From the NCBI GenBank assembly GCA_944472155.2, contig OX235271.1:83589256-83653255 (forward strand): a DNA stretch of 64,000 nt, given 5' to 3'. A program made the position numbers and the translations under genes. Position 1 is the stretch's first letter, and the number at the start of each line of letters is the position of its first letter. Source of the DNA: Trichobilharzia szidati (lineage: Eukaryota > Platyhelminthes > Trematoda > Strigeidida > Schistosomatidae). Below are positions 36,372-44,954 of the stretch, in pieces. The notes under the pieces were generated by a model. It was not told the origin of the DNA. It searched no databases and saw only the letters and a program-made list of their open reading frames with translations.

Positions 36372-36463
36372 ATACTGTAATAAAAACAAAACCTATATTA
36401 TCAATAAAATAAAACATTGATTATTGTTTACATTATATAGGTTTTGTTCACATTAAAGTACTG

Positions 36464-36601
36464 TAACAGGCAAACCAGCAGGCACACAGGTAATGAAAGC
36501 AGAACACTAGTTGTGCATTACAGAACGTGTGCATTAACGTATTGTAATGCACAACTGGTGTTCTGCTTTCATTGCCTGTGTGCCTGCTGGTTTGCCTGTT
36601 A
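36464..36601. repeat. 59-bp-arm hairpin element
   Basis: Arm 1 (36,464-36,522, starting TAACAGGCAAACCAGCAGGC) and arm 2 (36,543-36,601, ending GCCTGCTGGTTTGCCTGTTA) are reverse complements with only about two differences, around a 20-base loop. It lies immediately before the gypsy II LTR. No ORF. It could be a fold-back or MITE-like unit or a rearranged terminal repeat. Confidence 0.85.
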
Positions 36602-36607
36602 GATAAC

Positions 36608-36850
36608 TGTAACAGGAGATCACGCACAGTCACAGACAGAGAAGGAAGAACACAGAGTGCCGTGAAAGATGTATATTGTGATTAAGTAAGGTTAAAAGTG
36701 TGCGGGTACAAGTTAATTAATTATCCGTTAGAACAAGCCTGGTCAAACGCTCCTCTTCTTGCTCCAACGAGTTCATACTGGCATTCGTTTCTGCAAAAGA
36801 AGAAAAGAAAACTTATTTAGTGGTATTATACTAGTTTTTGTCCCATTACA
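36608..36850 (-). repeat. Gypsy II 3' LTR
   Basis: 243 bases with TG...CA ends (plus strand TGTAACAGGAG ... CCCATTACA). Identical in layout to 62,020-62,262. The stop codon of the internal ORF lies inside it. Confidence 0.9.
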
Positions 36851-39122
36851 TTGCCTCCTCCATTCTGTGGGCACTGTCCTCAGTGTGTGTTGGTGGTATG
36901 GGGTATGCCGTGCCTCCGGCAGACGGCACCTCAACATCTAGGCCTGTATTTAGTATAGCATTTACCGGGGAAACGTAAGGCGGCAGACGGGAGAGGAGAT
37001 CAGCGTTGGCGTGCCGGGATCCAGGGCGATACTCACAGGTAAAATGGAAATCCTGTAACCGCTCCTGCCAGCGAGCAGCCTGGCCTTCGGGTTCGCGAAG
37101 TGTTTGAAGCCACTGCAAGGCACGATGGTCAGTGCGTGCTCGAAATGGGCGTCCGAGAAGATAATGGCAGAAATGTTTGAGAAAATGGACGAGGGCCAGC
37201 ATCTCTCGGCGTGTCGTGGAGTACCTGGTTTCACGTTTGTCCAGCTTACGGCTAGCATATGCAATAACCCGTTCTTGACCATCAGGCGCCGTTTGGGGGA
37301 GGACAGCGCCAATGGCAGTAGCACTTGCATCAGTATCTAAAATGAAAGGCCAGCAGATGGAGACGTGTCAGGAAATGCGAGGATGGGTGCTGACGTGAGG
37401 CGTTTCTTCAACTCGTTAAAAGCGTTTTGACACTCACTAGTCCACAAAAATTTTCGACCCTGTTCCGTTAAGCGATGCAGGGGTGACGCTATAGTGGCGA
37501 ACGCGGGGACAAAACAGCGATAGTACGACGCTAAGCCCAGGAAGCTGCGAACGTCTTTATTACACTGCGGTACGGGCCAGTCAGAGATGAGGCGAGTTTT
37601 CGCTGGATCTGTCTGGATGCCATCTGGTGAAATACGGTACACTTAGACGGTTTAAACTTTAAGCCAGCAGTTCGTAAGCGTTTAAAGACAGTGCGTAGGT
37701 TATCTATATGCTCCTCCGGGGATTTCCCATGGACAGCGATATCGTCAAGATAGATTAAACATTTGTTTGGGACTAACCTATCCAGTACAACTTGCATCAG
37801 CCGTTGAAAAGTAGCGGGGGCATTACACAAACCAAAAGGCATGGTGCGAAATTCGTACAACCCAGTTGGGAGTATGAAGGCAGTTTTTGGGCAGTCTTCC
37901 GGGTGTACTTCAACTTGCCAGTACCCAGATGCTAAATCTAACGTGGAAAACCATTTCGAGCCACTCAGTGCATCGAGAGTAGAGTCAGTGCGAGGGATCG
38001 GGAAGGAGTCACGTCTCGTCACAGAGTTCAGTTTGCGATAGTCGATGCACATACGGAGAGATCCATCTTTCTTCTTAACTAACACAATAGGTGACGCCCA
38101 TGGGTCGAGGAAGGTGAGATAATCTTCTTGTCTAGCATGTCCCGTAACAACCTTTCTAGCTGGGGCTGATAATGAACAGGGATGCGTCTGGGTGGTTGCT
38201 AAGAGTTGTCTAGAAGTATCGGCGTTGCATCGGGGGTGACCTGATTGTGGGGAAGGTCTATGACAGCAGAGTGTGCAGTAAGAAAATCGAAACCGAGGAT
38301 CAGGTCACATGTGATTTCGGGAGAGATGAGAAAACGGTGGTAGACTACTAGGTTCCCCAGGTGTAGCTGTAGGTTGATGACTGCTTGGGCATCTATTTTA
38401 GCGCCATTCGCCGTGGTTAACACATTTTGAGTGGGGACAGGGGGTGGATGGTGGGTCAACCGGTGCAGGAGGGGTGTCCGTACTAGGGACACTGATGCCG
38501 CAGTATCCAGTAAAATCCTAGCTTGCACACCATTAACAATTCCCCAAACAGTGAGAGGTTCCTTATTACATGAAAAGGTAGACAAATTGTTAAAAAGAGA
38601 CTTACTATTTTCCCGGGTGTGGTTGTGACCACACTTGCGAGCCTTCCTTCCGTAGCGTCGGCAGTAACAGTAATGGCTAGGGGTGGTATCTGCATCTGGA
38701 CGCCTCTGGGACCGCGTTGAGTTGCGAGGGACGGTGCTAGGTGCAACTGCGGTCGATGCCGTTGAAATTGGGCAGGAGCTGCTGGCTGATGCTGCAGTGT
38801 CGCGCTCGGCGTCCATGAACAGCAAAATGACACGCTGCAGCTCAGTTGTGCTCGCGGGAGGGTGTCGAAGCAGGTCAGTTCGGAGGTCACCGGGCAAAAC
38901 CCCTTCGATGAAACGTGTCCGCACCAGGCGGTCTCTGTGGTTGGGGTCTGCGTTATCATCTACCCCAGCTGCCATAAGTTGTAAGGCATGGAAGTACTCT
39001 AAAGGAGTTTCCCCGGGTAATTGTCGACGACTGATGAATTTCAGGAGGGCATGGTCGTAGCCCGATTGTAGATCGAAACAGTTGTCCATGTTGACTGCAG
39101 AATTGAACACCTCCGACACCAA
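36846..39122 (-). pseudogene. Gypsy II gag-pol, broken
   Basis: From an ATG near 39,090, the frame reads FISRRQLPGETPLEYFHALQ (gag), CYCRRYGRKARKCGH (Cys box), ILLDTAASVSLV (protease, with DTA in place of DTG) and a stop after ILLDNS. It restarts in RT (KKKDGSLRMCIDYRKLN, PFGLCNAPATFQRLM, CLIYLDDI), is frameshifted after KPSKC, resumes RFLG-type RT end, then RNase H (YSTTRREMLALVHFL, RTDHRALQWLQ, SRHANADLLSRLP). It jumps from NTGLDVE straight to VPSAGGTAYPIPP at the C-terminus, so the integrase is missing. It cannot encode its own movement. Confidence 0.88.
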
Positions 39123-39124
39123 TT

Positions 39125-39359
39125 TGTAACAGGAGATAACGCACAGTCACAGACAGAGAAGGAAGAACACAGAGTGCCGTGAAAGATGTATATTGTGATT
39201 AAGTAAGGTTAAAAGTGTGCGGGTACAAGTTAATTAATTATCCGTTAGAACAAGCCTGGTCAAACGCTCCTCTTCTTGCTCCAACGAGTTCATACTGGCA
39301 TTCGTTTCTGCAAAAGAAGAAAAGAAAACTTATTTAGTGGTATTATACTAGTTTTTGTC
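39125..39359 (-). repeat. Gypsy II 5' LTR, outer end lost
   Basis: Matches the other two gypsy II LTRs but stops 8 bases before the expected CCATTACA end, where it abuts the CR1-like LINE (TTACACAACAAC). Confidence 0.85.
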
Positions 39360-39363
39360 TTAC

Positions 39364-40084
39364 ACAACAACATCGTCTCATCATTAGATAAAGGCGCTAA
39401 ATACGTCCGCTGCACGTTTCTTGACTTCACTTCTGCTTTCGACTCTGTTCCTAGATGTCTCCTGCTAAATAAGCTCTCTTTGACAAAAACTGAGTCCTGG
39501 GTCACTAACTGGTTGCATTCCTACTTCTCTAACAGAATGCAATACACCGTATACAAAGGTAAATCATCCTCTGCTGTACTCACTGAAGCCGGAGTCCCCC
39601 AGGGCGCTGTACTCTCCCCACTTCTCTTTTCTTTCTTTCTACATGACTTACCATCTTCAAATGACATTAATTTTGTCAAATACGCTGACGATCTGTCTGT
39701 ATCTTTGCCTATCAAGTGTCAAAGCGACTGCTCTAAACTTAATGGCTTTCTGTCAGAAATCAGCCAGTGGTCCAAGCAAAATGGTCTTACCCTAAACCCC
39801 TCCAAATGCCAAACGGTCAATTTCACCTTTAGGCATAAATCCGACCTAAACAAACTGTTTGGCTCTTACGAGGTATGCAACATAGACGGCACTGAAATAG
39901 AAACTAAATCGGAAATTAAATACCTAGGTGTCATTCCATCTGCTGATTTCTCCTGCTCGTCTCATATCTTAGCAATTTCTAAGAAAATATTCCGTTTTAC
40001 CTTCTACATTAAGAAGTTAAAACATTCTGGTATAACCCAACCCTTAGTCCTACAATTCGTTAACTCTCGCATTCTGCCTATTAT
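39364..40084 (+). pseudogene. CR1-like reverse transcriptase, N-side of RTE insertion
   Basis: The frame gives FLDFTSAFDSVPRCLLLNKL (RT motif A), GVPQGAVLSPLLFSFFLHDL (motif B), FVKYADDLSVSLP (motif C) and EIKYLGVI (motif E region), running to NSRILPII. These are intact RT motifs; the N-terminal endonuclease half is absent because of 5' truncation. The open frame seems to begin in the gypsy II LTR (39,276), which is fortuitous. Confidence 0.87.
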
Positions 40085-40675
40085 CCCGGCCGATAACTGC
40101 TACCTTGCCGTGGTGGTCGGGCTTGAATGCCGCAGTGACCCAACAAGCTAAACTGGCTGGGACTCTTGTCCCTGCAGGTCCTACCATGCCAGGAAGGTTG
40201 TTTGGATAGCGGTTAGACTAAAAGCAGTTACCATGGGGTACATGGGCTCCAGAATCCAATCGGATCAAATGGCGTACGAACCCATATGGGTCACCGGCAA
40301 CCATGGGATGCAGCACCTGACGCTGCTCCGCTGCCTTGCGGATTAGACTCCAAGTCAAAGGCTCGGGGGGTGGTCCCTTAATAAAACCACCTGCTTCGGT
40401 CTGGGCGCCCGGGCAGTATCTCAGCCCTCACACAATAAATGAAATGAAGCAACAAACTGTTATGGAAACTCACCGCGCGCTCTCAAAAATGATTCCAAGA
40501 AATAATGATACCTCAAGCAACTTATTTCCTTCCTATCTTACTTTTATTTTTACACATAGTTTCCTGTATTTTACCTTTGCTCACCTTGACTTCTTAACCT
40601 TCGACAGCCTTTCGCCTTTGTTTGGATTCCTAGCCTATCTGTGTCGTTTCGAGATGTTAGTGAGTAGTCCTCAAA

Positions 40676-43600
40676 ATGGCTGTCCCCAATGTGACTTCTA
40701 ACACAGATATCCTGAAACCGCGTGCTGCGTTCAAGCTGGCTACCTACAATGTTCGGACGCTGATGCAAATCGGACAACAGGCAGGGTTGGCAAGAACTTT
40801 GGAAAGCCTCGCTATCGATGTCTGCTGCATTTCGGAGACCCGCATTCAAGATCCCAGTGAAGTGCTTCGACTGTCCTCTCCATCTGGAAGTTCTAGTAGT
40901 ATGTACCACCTGCGCTTATCCGGGGACCCTGCGGCATCAGCGTCCGGCGTAGCTGGTGTCGGTGTCGCACTGAGCGCTAGAGCCGAAGCTGCACTGCTCG
41001 ACTGGATTCCCATTAACAGTCGTTTATGTGCTGTGAGGCTGGAAGGTTATACGAAAGTAAGGAGTAGTAGGCCAGATAGGCGGTGTCTATTTGTTGTCTC
41101 TGCCTATGCACCGACGGATTGCAGCCCGGATGCAATGAAGGATGAGTTTTACTACCAACTGAGCGACCTGTTGAAACAGGCGGGTCGGAGGGATATCGTA
41201 GTGCTAGCTGGGGACTTGAACGCACAGGTCGGGCGTCTAAGCTCAGAGGAGAGTCGTCTAGGTGGTCAGTGGGGACTACATGGTCGCAGGTCAGATAATG
41301 GGGACCGTCTTCTGCAGCTTTGCGCGGATCACAACCTATTTCTAGCCAGCACCAACTTCCGGCACAGCCATCGCCGTAGCGCTACCTGGCGTCCTCCCTC
41401 TGCGAAGCAAGCGTGGACTCAGATTGATCATATTGCGGTCAGTTTCCGGTGGCGAGGATGCATACAAGACTGTCGCTCCTTCTGGAGCACATGCCTGGAC
41501 TCCGATCATGCGTTAGTGTGTGCCAAGTTCGTCTTGCGATTTGGTGGGGTTCGTAAAAACCGTCGTCTAAGCGTTGATGTGAGCAAACTAGCAGCACCTG
41601 CTACTTCTCTGAAATATCAGAACGAGTTGAAAACAATGCTTGCCAGCAACCCCCCAAGTAGTATAGATGAACACTGGCTTCATGTGCAAGGTGCCATGCA
41701 AAAGGCGAGTGTAGCCGCTTGCGGCTTGAAAGAATGCTCCGCTAACAACCACTGGGTTTCTGCGAGTTCCTTGCAACTCCTGGATGAACGCCGGTCCATT
41801 CCGGCTGGCAGTGAATACAACAATCAGCGAAAGGCGCTCACGCGCAAGATTAGACAGTGTTTACGTAAGGACCGCGAAGCCTGGTGGTCAGAACGTGCGT
41901 ATGAGATGGAGTCAGCTGCTGCATCTGGCAACAGTCGGAAGCTGTTCCAACTCATACGAGCCACCGGCAGCAAGAAACAAGGTGTCAGCGAGACGGTCTG
42001 TGAGGCAGATGGCACGCCAATTACCAGCCTGAAGAGACGCCTGGAACGCTGGGCAGAGCACTTCGGGAAGCAGTTCAGCTGGCCACCAGCTTCATTGTCT
42101 ACTATCATTAGCCCGAGTGCTCCTTGGTCGGTTAGTACCGACCCACCCACCGAAGCGGAGGTCCGTAAGGAACTCCAAGTTCTGAAACGCCATAAGGCGC
42201 CCGGCCCAGACAAATTACCCCCGGCTCTTTTTAAAGATGGTGGCGAGACTCTCATAATGGCTCTAACTGGGTTGTTCAGGAGGGTGTGGGAGACAGAGAG
42301 CGTACCATCAATGTGGAACGAAGCCATTATCGTCCCCATCTTTAAAAAGGGTCGACGTAATTCGTGTGACAACCATAGGGGTATCAGTCTGTTACCAGTT
42401 GCGTCTAAAATATTGGCTGCTGTCATGCTTCGCAGACTGTGCAAAATACGTGAAGGATTGATTCGCGAAGAGCAGGCTGGCTTTCGTTCAGGTCGTGGAT
42501 GCATTGATCATGTGTTCACCCTTCGTCAGTTGTTGGAACACCGCCACACGTATTGCAGGCCAACGATCGTTGTGTTTCTTGATATTAGGGCTGCCTTCGA
42601 TTCGTTGGACAGAACTGTGCTCTGGAACTGTCTGTTAGAGAGAGGTGTACCTGAGAAATTTGTTAACATCTTGAAAGCCCTATACAGAAACACCTCAGGT
42701 AGAGTGAGGGCATACAACCAACTATCACCACTGTTCCCAACCAACAGTGGGGTTAGACAGGGTTGCCCAATCTCACCATTTCTCTTTAACTTTGCCATCG
42801 ATGACATTCTGGAGTCAGCTCTGAAGGATGTGCGTGAAGGTGGTGTAGATCTGCTACCTGGAGATAGACTTTTCGACCTCGAGTATGCAGACGATATCGT
42901 CTTACTGTGCGATAGCATGCAGGCTGCCCAAATCGCACTTAATCAGTTGGCGATCAGTGTCTGTAAGTATGGTATGTGCTTTGCGCCGTCTAAGTGCAAA
43001 GTACTGTTACAAGATTGGCAGGAGCCTGTACCTGCACTCACTCTTGCGGGTGAACCGCTTGAAGTTGTCGATAAGTTTGTGTACCTAGGTAGTTGTGTGA
43101 GTGCTGGCGGAGGGGTGACGGATGAGATTTCTAACCGTATAATGAAAGCTAGGGTGGCATACATCAACTTGAGCCACCTCTGGCGCCGTCGCGACGTTAG
43201 CCTGGCTGTCAAAGGTCGGGTATACAATGCTTCGGTGCGGGCTGCGCTGCTCTACGCCTGTGAAACCTGGCCTCTCCGAGCTGAGGATGTGAGGCGACTC
43301 TGCGTGTTCGATCACCGCTGTCTCCGCAGGATTGCTTGCGTTCGATGGCATCATCGCGTGAGTAATTCTGAGGTTCGGCGGCGTGTGTTTGAACACAGTG
43401 GAGATCACCATTCATTGAATGTCGTCATCTGGAAACACCGGCTCCGGTGGCTTGGACATGTGCTGCGAATGTCACCCCAGAGGCTTCCGTACAGGTCTCT
43501 GTTCGCTAGCCCTGGGACGGGTTGGAAAAGGCGGAGAGGTGGTCAGCCCATGACGTGGCGTCGTGGGATGAAAGATATTTGTGCTAGATTAGCATCGGTT

Positions 43601-43741
43601 GGTGTGTCACGACTCCCTGGTTGGGGTCTGAGAGATAGCTCAAATCGATGGCTCGAAACGTTATCGGATATGGCCAAGAATCGTAATCAATGGCGAATGT
43701 GTTGCGATTTCCTTCTTTCTTCCATTCCCGATGATAGTTAA
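40676..43741 (+). CDS. RTE-1 endonuclease-reverse transcriptase
   Basis: A single polyprotein of 1,021 residues nicks target DNA and reverse-transcribes the element RNA. The N-terminal AP-like endonuclease has ATYNVRTL, CCISETR, SAYAPT, LAGDLNAQVG, WTQIDHIAV and the catalytic SDH. The RT (about 480-800) has KAPGPDKLPPALFK, NHRGISLLPVASK, EEQAGFRSGRG, FLDIRAAFDSLDR with Asp about 636, SGVRQGCPISPFLFN and EYADDIVLL with YADD at about 737-740. The C-terminal domain has CETWPLRAED, DHRCLRRIACVRW and RWLGHVLRMS. No stop or frameshift, and every catalytic residue I can check is present. ATG at 40,676 is the first in-frame start giving the complete endonuclease. RTE proteins are usually about this long. 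Confidence 0.95.
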   Translation: MAVPNVTSNTDILKPRAAFKLATYNVRTLMQIGQQAGLARTLESLAIDVCCISETRIQDPSEVLRLSSPSGSSSSMYHLRLSGDPAASASGVAGVGVALSARAEAALLDWIPINSRLCAVRLEGYTKVRSSRPDRRCLFVVSAYAPTDCSPDAMKDEFYYQLSDLLKQAGRRDIVVLAGDLNAQVGRLSSEESRLGGQWGLHGRRSDNGDRLLQLCADHNLFLASTNFRHSHRRSATWRPPSAKQAWTQIDHIAVSFRWRGCIQDCRSFWSTCLDSDHALVCAKFVLRFGGVRKNRRLSVDVSKLAAPATSLKYQNELKTMLASNPPSSIDEHWLHVQGAMQKASVAACGLKECSANNHWVSASSLQLLDERRSIPAGSEYNNQRKALTRKIRQCLRKDREAWWSERAYEMESAAASGNSRKLFQLIRATGSKKQGVSETVCEADGTPITSLKRRLERWAEHFGKQFSWPPASLSTIISPSAPWSVSTDPPTEAEVRKELQVLKRHKAPGPDKLPPALFKDGGETLIMALTGLFRRVWETESVPSMWNEAIIVPIFKKGRRNSCDNHRGISLLPVASKILAAVMLRRLCKIREGLIREEQAGFRSGRGCIDHVFTLRQLLEHRHTYCRPTIVVFLDIRAAFDSLDRTVLWNCLLERGVPEKFVNILKALYRNTSGRVRAYNQLSPLFPTNSGVRQGCPISPFLFNFAIDDILESALKDVREGGVDLLPGDRLFDLEYADDIVLLCDSMQAAQIALNQLAISVCKYGMCFAPSKCKVLLQDWQEPVPALTLAGEPLEVVDKFVYLGSCVSAGGGVTDEISNRIMKARVAYINLSHLWRRRDVSLAVKGRVYNASVRAALLYACETWPLRAEDVRRLCVFDHRCLRRIACVRWHHRVSNSEVRRRVFEHSGDHHSLNVVIWKHRLRWLGHVLRMSPQRLPYRSLFASPGTGWKRRRGGQPMTWRRGMKDICARLASVGVSRLPGWGLRDSSNRWLETLSDMAKNRNQWRMCCDFLLSSIPDDS

Positions 43742-43920
43742 CGAACACTGTTTGAACCTGTTAAGAATGAGTGTTTTCCTTCCAGATGAAGTTCTTTATT
43801 CGTTCTCTACTTATATATATTTTTTCTTTCCCTGCCTTCCTTTTTTTCATCTATGTTGTTTTATTATTATTGTGTGGCGCATCCTTCTTGGTGCCATATT
43901 GTACCAAGTTTTAATGCGTT

Positions 43921-43944
43921 TAAATAAATAAATAAATAAATAAA
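43921..43944. repeat. (TAAA)n tail of RTE-1
   Basis: Six tetranucleotide units close the element; RTE LINEs typically end in short tandem repeats and not a long poly(A). Confidence 0.9.
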
Positions 43945-43956
43945 TCTGCCTATTAT

Positions 43957-44320
43957 TCTCTGTTGTTCCCCCTTAGTTTTTCCCGGGCTACTGAAGAAAG
44001 ACTATAACATATTACGCAGGATGTTAAATGTTGTCAGCAGGGTAGGCAACGTGCCACTTAACCAGCTTGTTAGTATTCTGGTTGACAGGCACATGGACTC
44101 CTGTGAAAAATGGGCCAAATCCATTTTATCTAACTCACACCACCCTCTTCACTCACAACTCTCCCCTTGCATCTCATCAGGCAGAACCAGAAGCCTATAT
44201 AGAAAACTATATGCTCGCACCAGCAAGTACAAAAACTCAACCATACCCTACTTAGCTCGCGTTCTGTGTGATAAAGAAAGAATTAGGCGTGACACCTATA
44301 ATTCATTAAATAGTCAGTAG
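43957..44320 (+). pseudogene. CR1-like ORF2 C-terminus, 3' side of RTE insertion
   Basis: Continues the frame after the RTE: LLKKDYNILRRMLNVVSRVG ... LNQLVSILVDRHMDSCEKW ... NSTIPYLARVLCDKERIRRD, ending at TAG near 44,318. Joining it to the other half needs only removal of the RTE and one target-site copy. Confidence 0.8.
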
Positions 44321-44678
44321 TACAACTGGATCTCGTCTTTCCAACCCACATCATCAATAGGTACAACATTTTCTTTCTTTCATTTCCTTTTCTCTCTCTT
44401 CTTTTTCCGTTATGTACTGCTTTGTCTCTTTCTCTCGCTTACGCCAGTTAATAAGACAGCTCCCACTTTTCTAACACCTTAAAACACTATTTCAGCTTTA
44501 CCTTTGCTACTGACATGCCAATGTATTGTTGTAATAATGAACTGTGGTTTCCTCAATCTATGTAGAATTCTATTTATTGATAATGTACTAACTGGATGCA
44601 ATACTGTAGCAAAAATGCTGAGAATTCCATTCTGTATCACAAGTACTGTTTTGGAATAAAGCAAATTATTATTATTAC

Positions 44679-44922
44679 TGTAATAAAATAAAAACCACCA
44701 TAACGCCACTAAATAAGTTTCTTTTCTTCCTTTTTCAGAAAGAAACGCTGACGTGGCCTCACTGGAACAGGAGGAAGATCGTTTGGCCAGACTTGTTATA
44801 AGTGACGATAATTAGCTTGTACCCAGTTAATTCAATCCTGCCGTGGTTGAAATAAAGATCTCCCTCTCGTCTCTTCGTCTTCTTCCTTTTCCGTTGGTTG
44901 TGGTTGTTGCTTGCGTGTAACA
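44679..44922 (+). repeat. Gypsy I 5' LTR (plus copy)
   Basis: 244 bases, TG...CA ends, with AATAAAGATC near 44,850 as a possible polyadenylation signal. Followed by the primer-site-like sequence. Confidence 0.92.
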
Positions 44923-44924
44923 AT

Positions 44925-44938
44925 TGGTGTCGGAGGTG
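44925..44938 (+). promoter_or_regulatory. Candidate primer-binding site (gypsy I)
   Basis: TGGTGTCGGAGGTG lies two bases after the LTR end, the place and form (TGG start) of a tRNA primer-binding site. The tRNA was not identified. The same site occurs, inverted, at 53,573-53,586, and gypsy II has a near-identical one. Confidence 0.65.
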
Positions 44939-44954
44939 TTTTATCTACACTAAC

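Larger units (their letters stand above)
36608..39359 (-). mobile_element. Gypsy family II element, integrase-less deletion derivative
   Basis: Two LTRs (36,608-36,850 and 39,125-39,359) bracket about 2.3 kb of gag-pol. From 5' to 3' the minus strand keeps the end of gag with its Cys box, protease, part of RT and RNase H. It lacks the gag N-terminus, the protease-RT linker and the entire integrase. The 5' LTR lacks its outermost 8 bases. No clear target-site duplication is seen (TAAC on one side, TTAC on the other). Confidence 0.88.
40085..43944 (+). mobile_element. RTE-1 LINE, full length and intact
   Basis: 3,860 bases: a 591-base 5' UTR that begins CCGGCCGATAACTGC, one 1,021-codon ORF, a short 3' UTR and a (TAAA)n tail, the classic RTE layout. 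The 12-base direct repeat TCTGCCTATTAT at 40,073-40,084 and 43,945-43,956 is the target-site duplication in the CR1-like host element. It is the master-like relative of the fragments at 6,060, 8,270, 12,285, 15,560, 20,100, 28,800 and 31,125. Confidence 0.94.
39360..44676 (+). mobile_element. CR1-like LINE, 5' truncated, interrupted by RTE-1
   Basis: Two parts (39,360-40,084 and 43,957-44,676) form one LINE 3' half: the RT palm to the ORF end, plus a 3' UTR ending in AATAAAGC and an (ATT)n run. It abuts the gypsy II LTR on the left and the gypsy I LTR on the right. Confidence 0.82.

Noticed and set aside
36043..36420. 125-codon plus-strand ORF as a host gene
   Set aside because: Only the part after ATG 36,103 resembles gypsy gag; the remainder reads through a reversed LTR.
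38683..39060. 125-codon plus-strand ORF
   Set aside because: Antisense to gypsy II gag.
41824..42504. 226-codon minus-strand ORF, and similar reverse ORFs across 40,900-53,600
   Set aside because: Shadows of the RTE and gypsy coding frames; GC-richer coding DNA leaves long reverse ORFs. No motif of their own.
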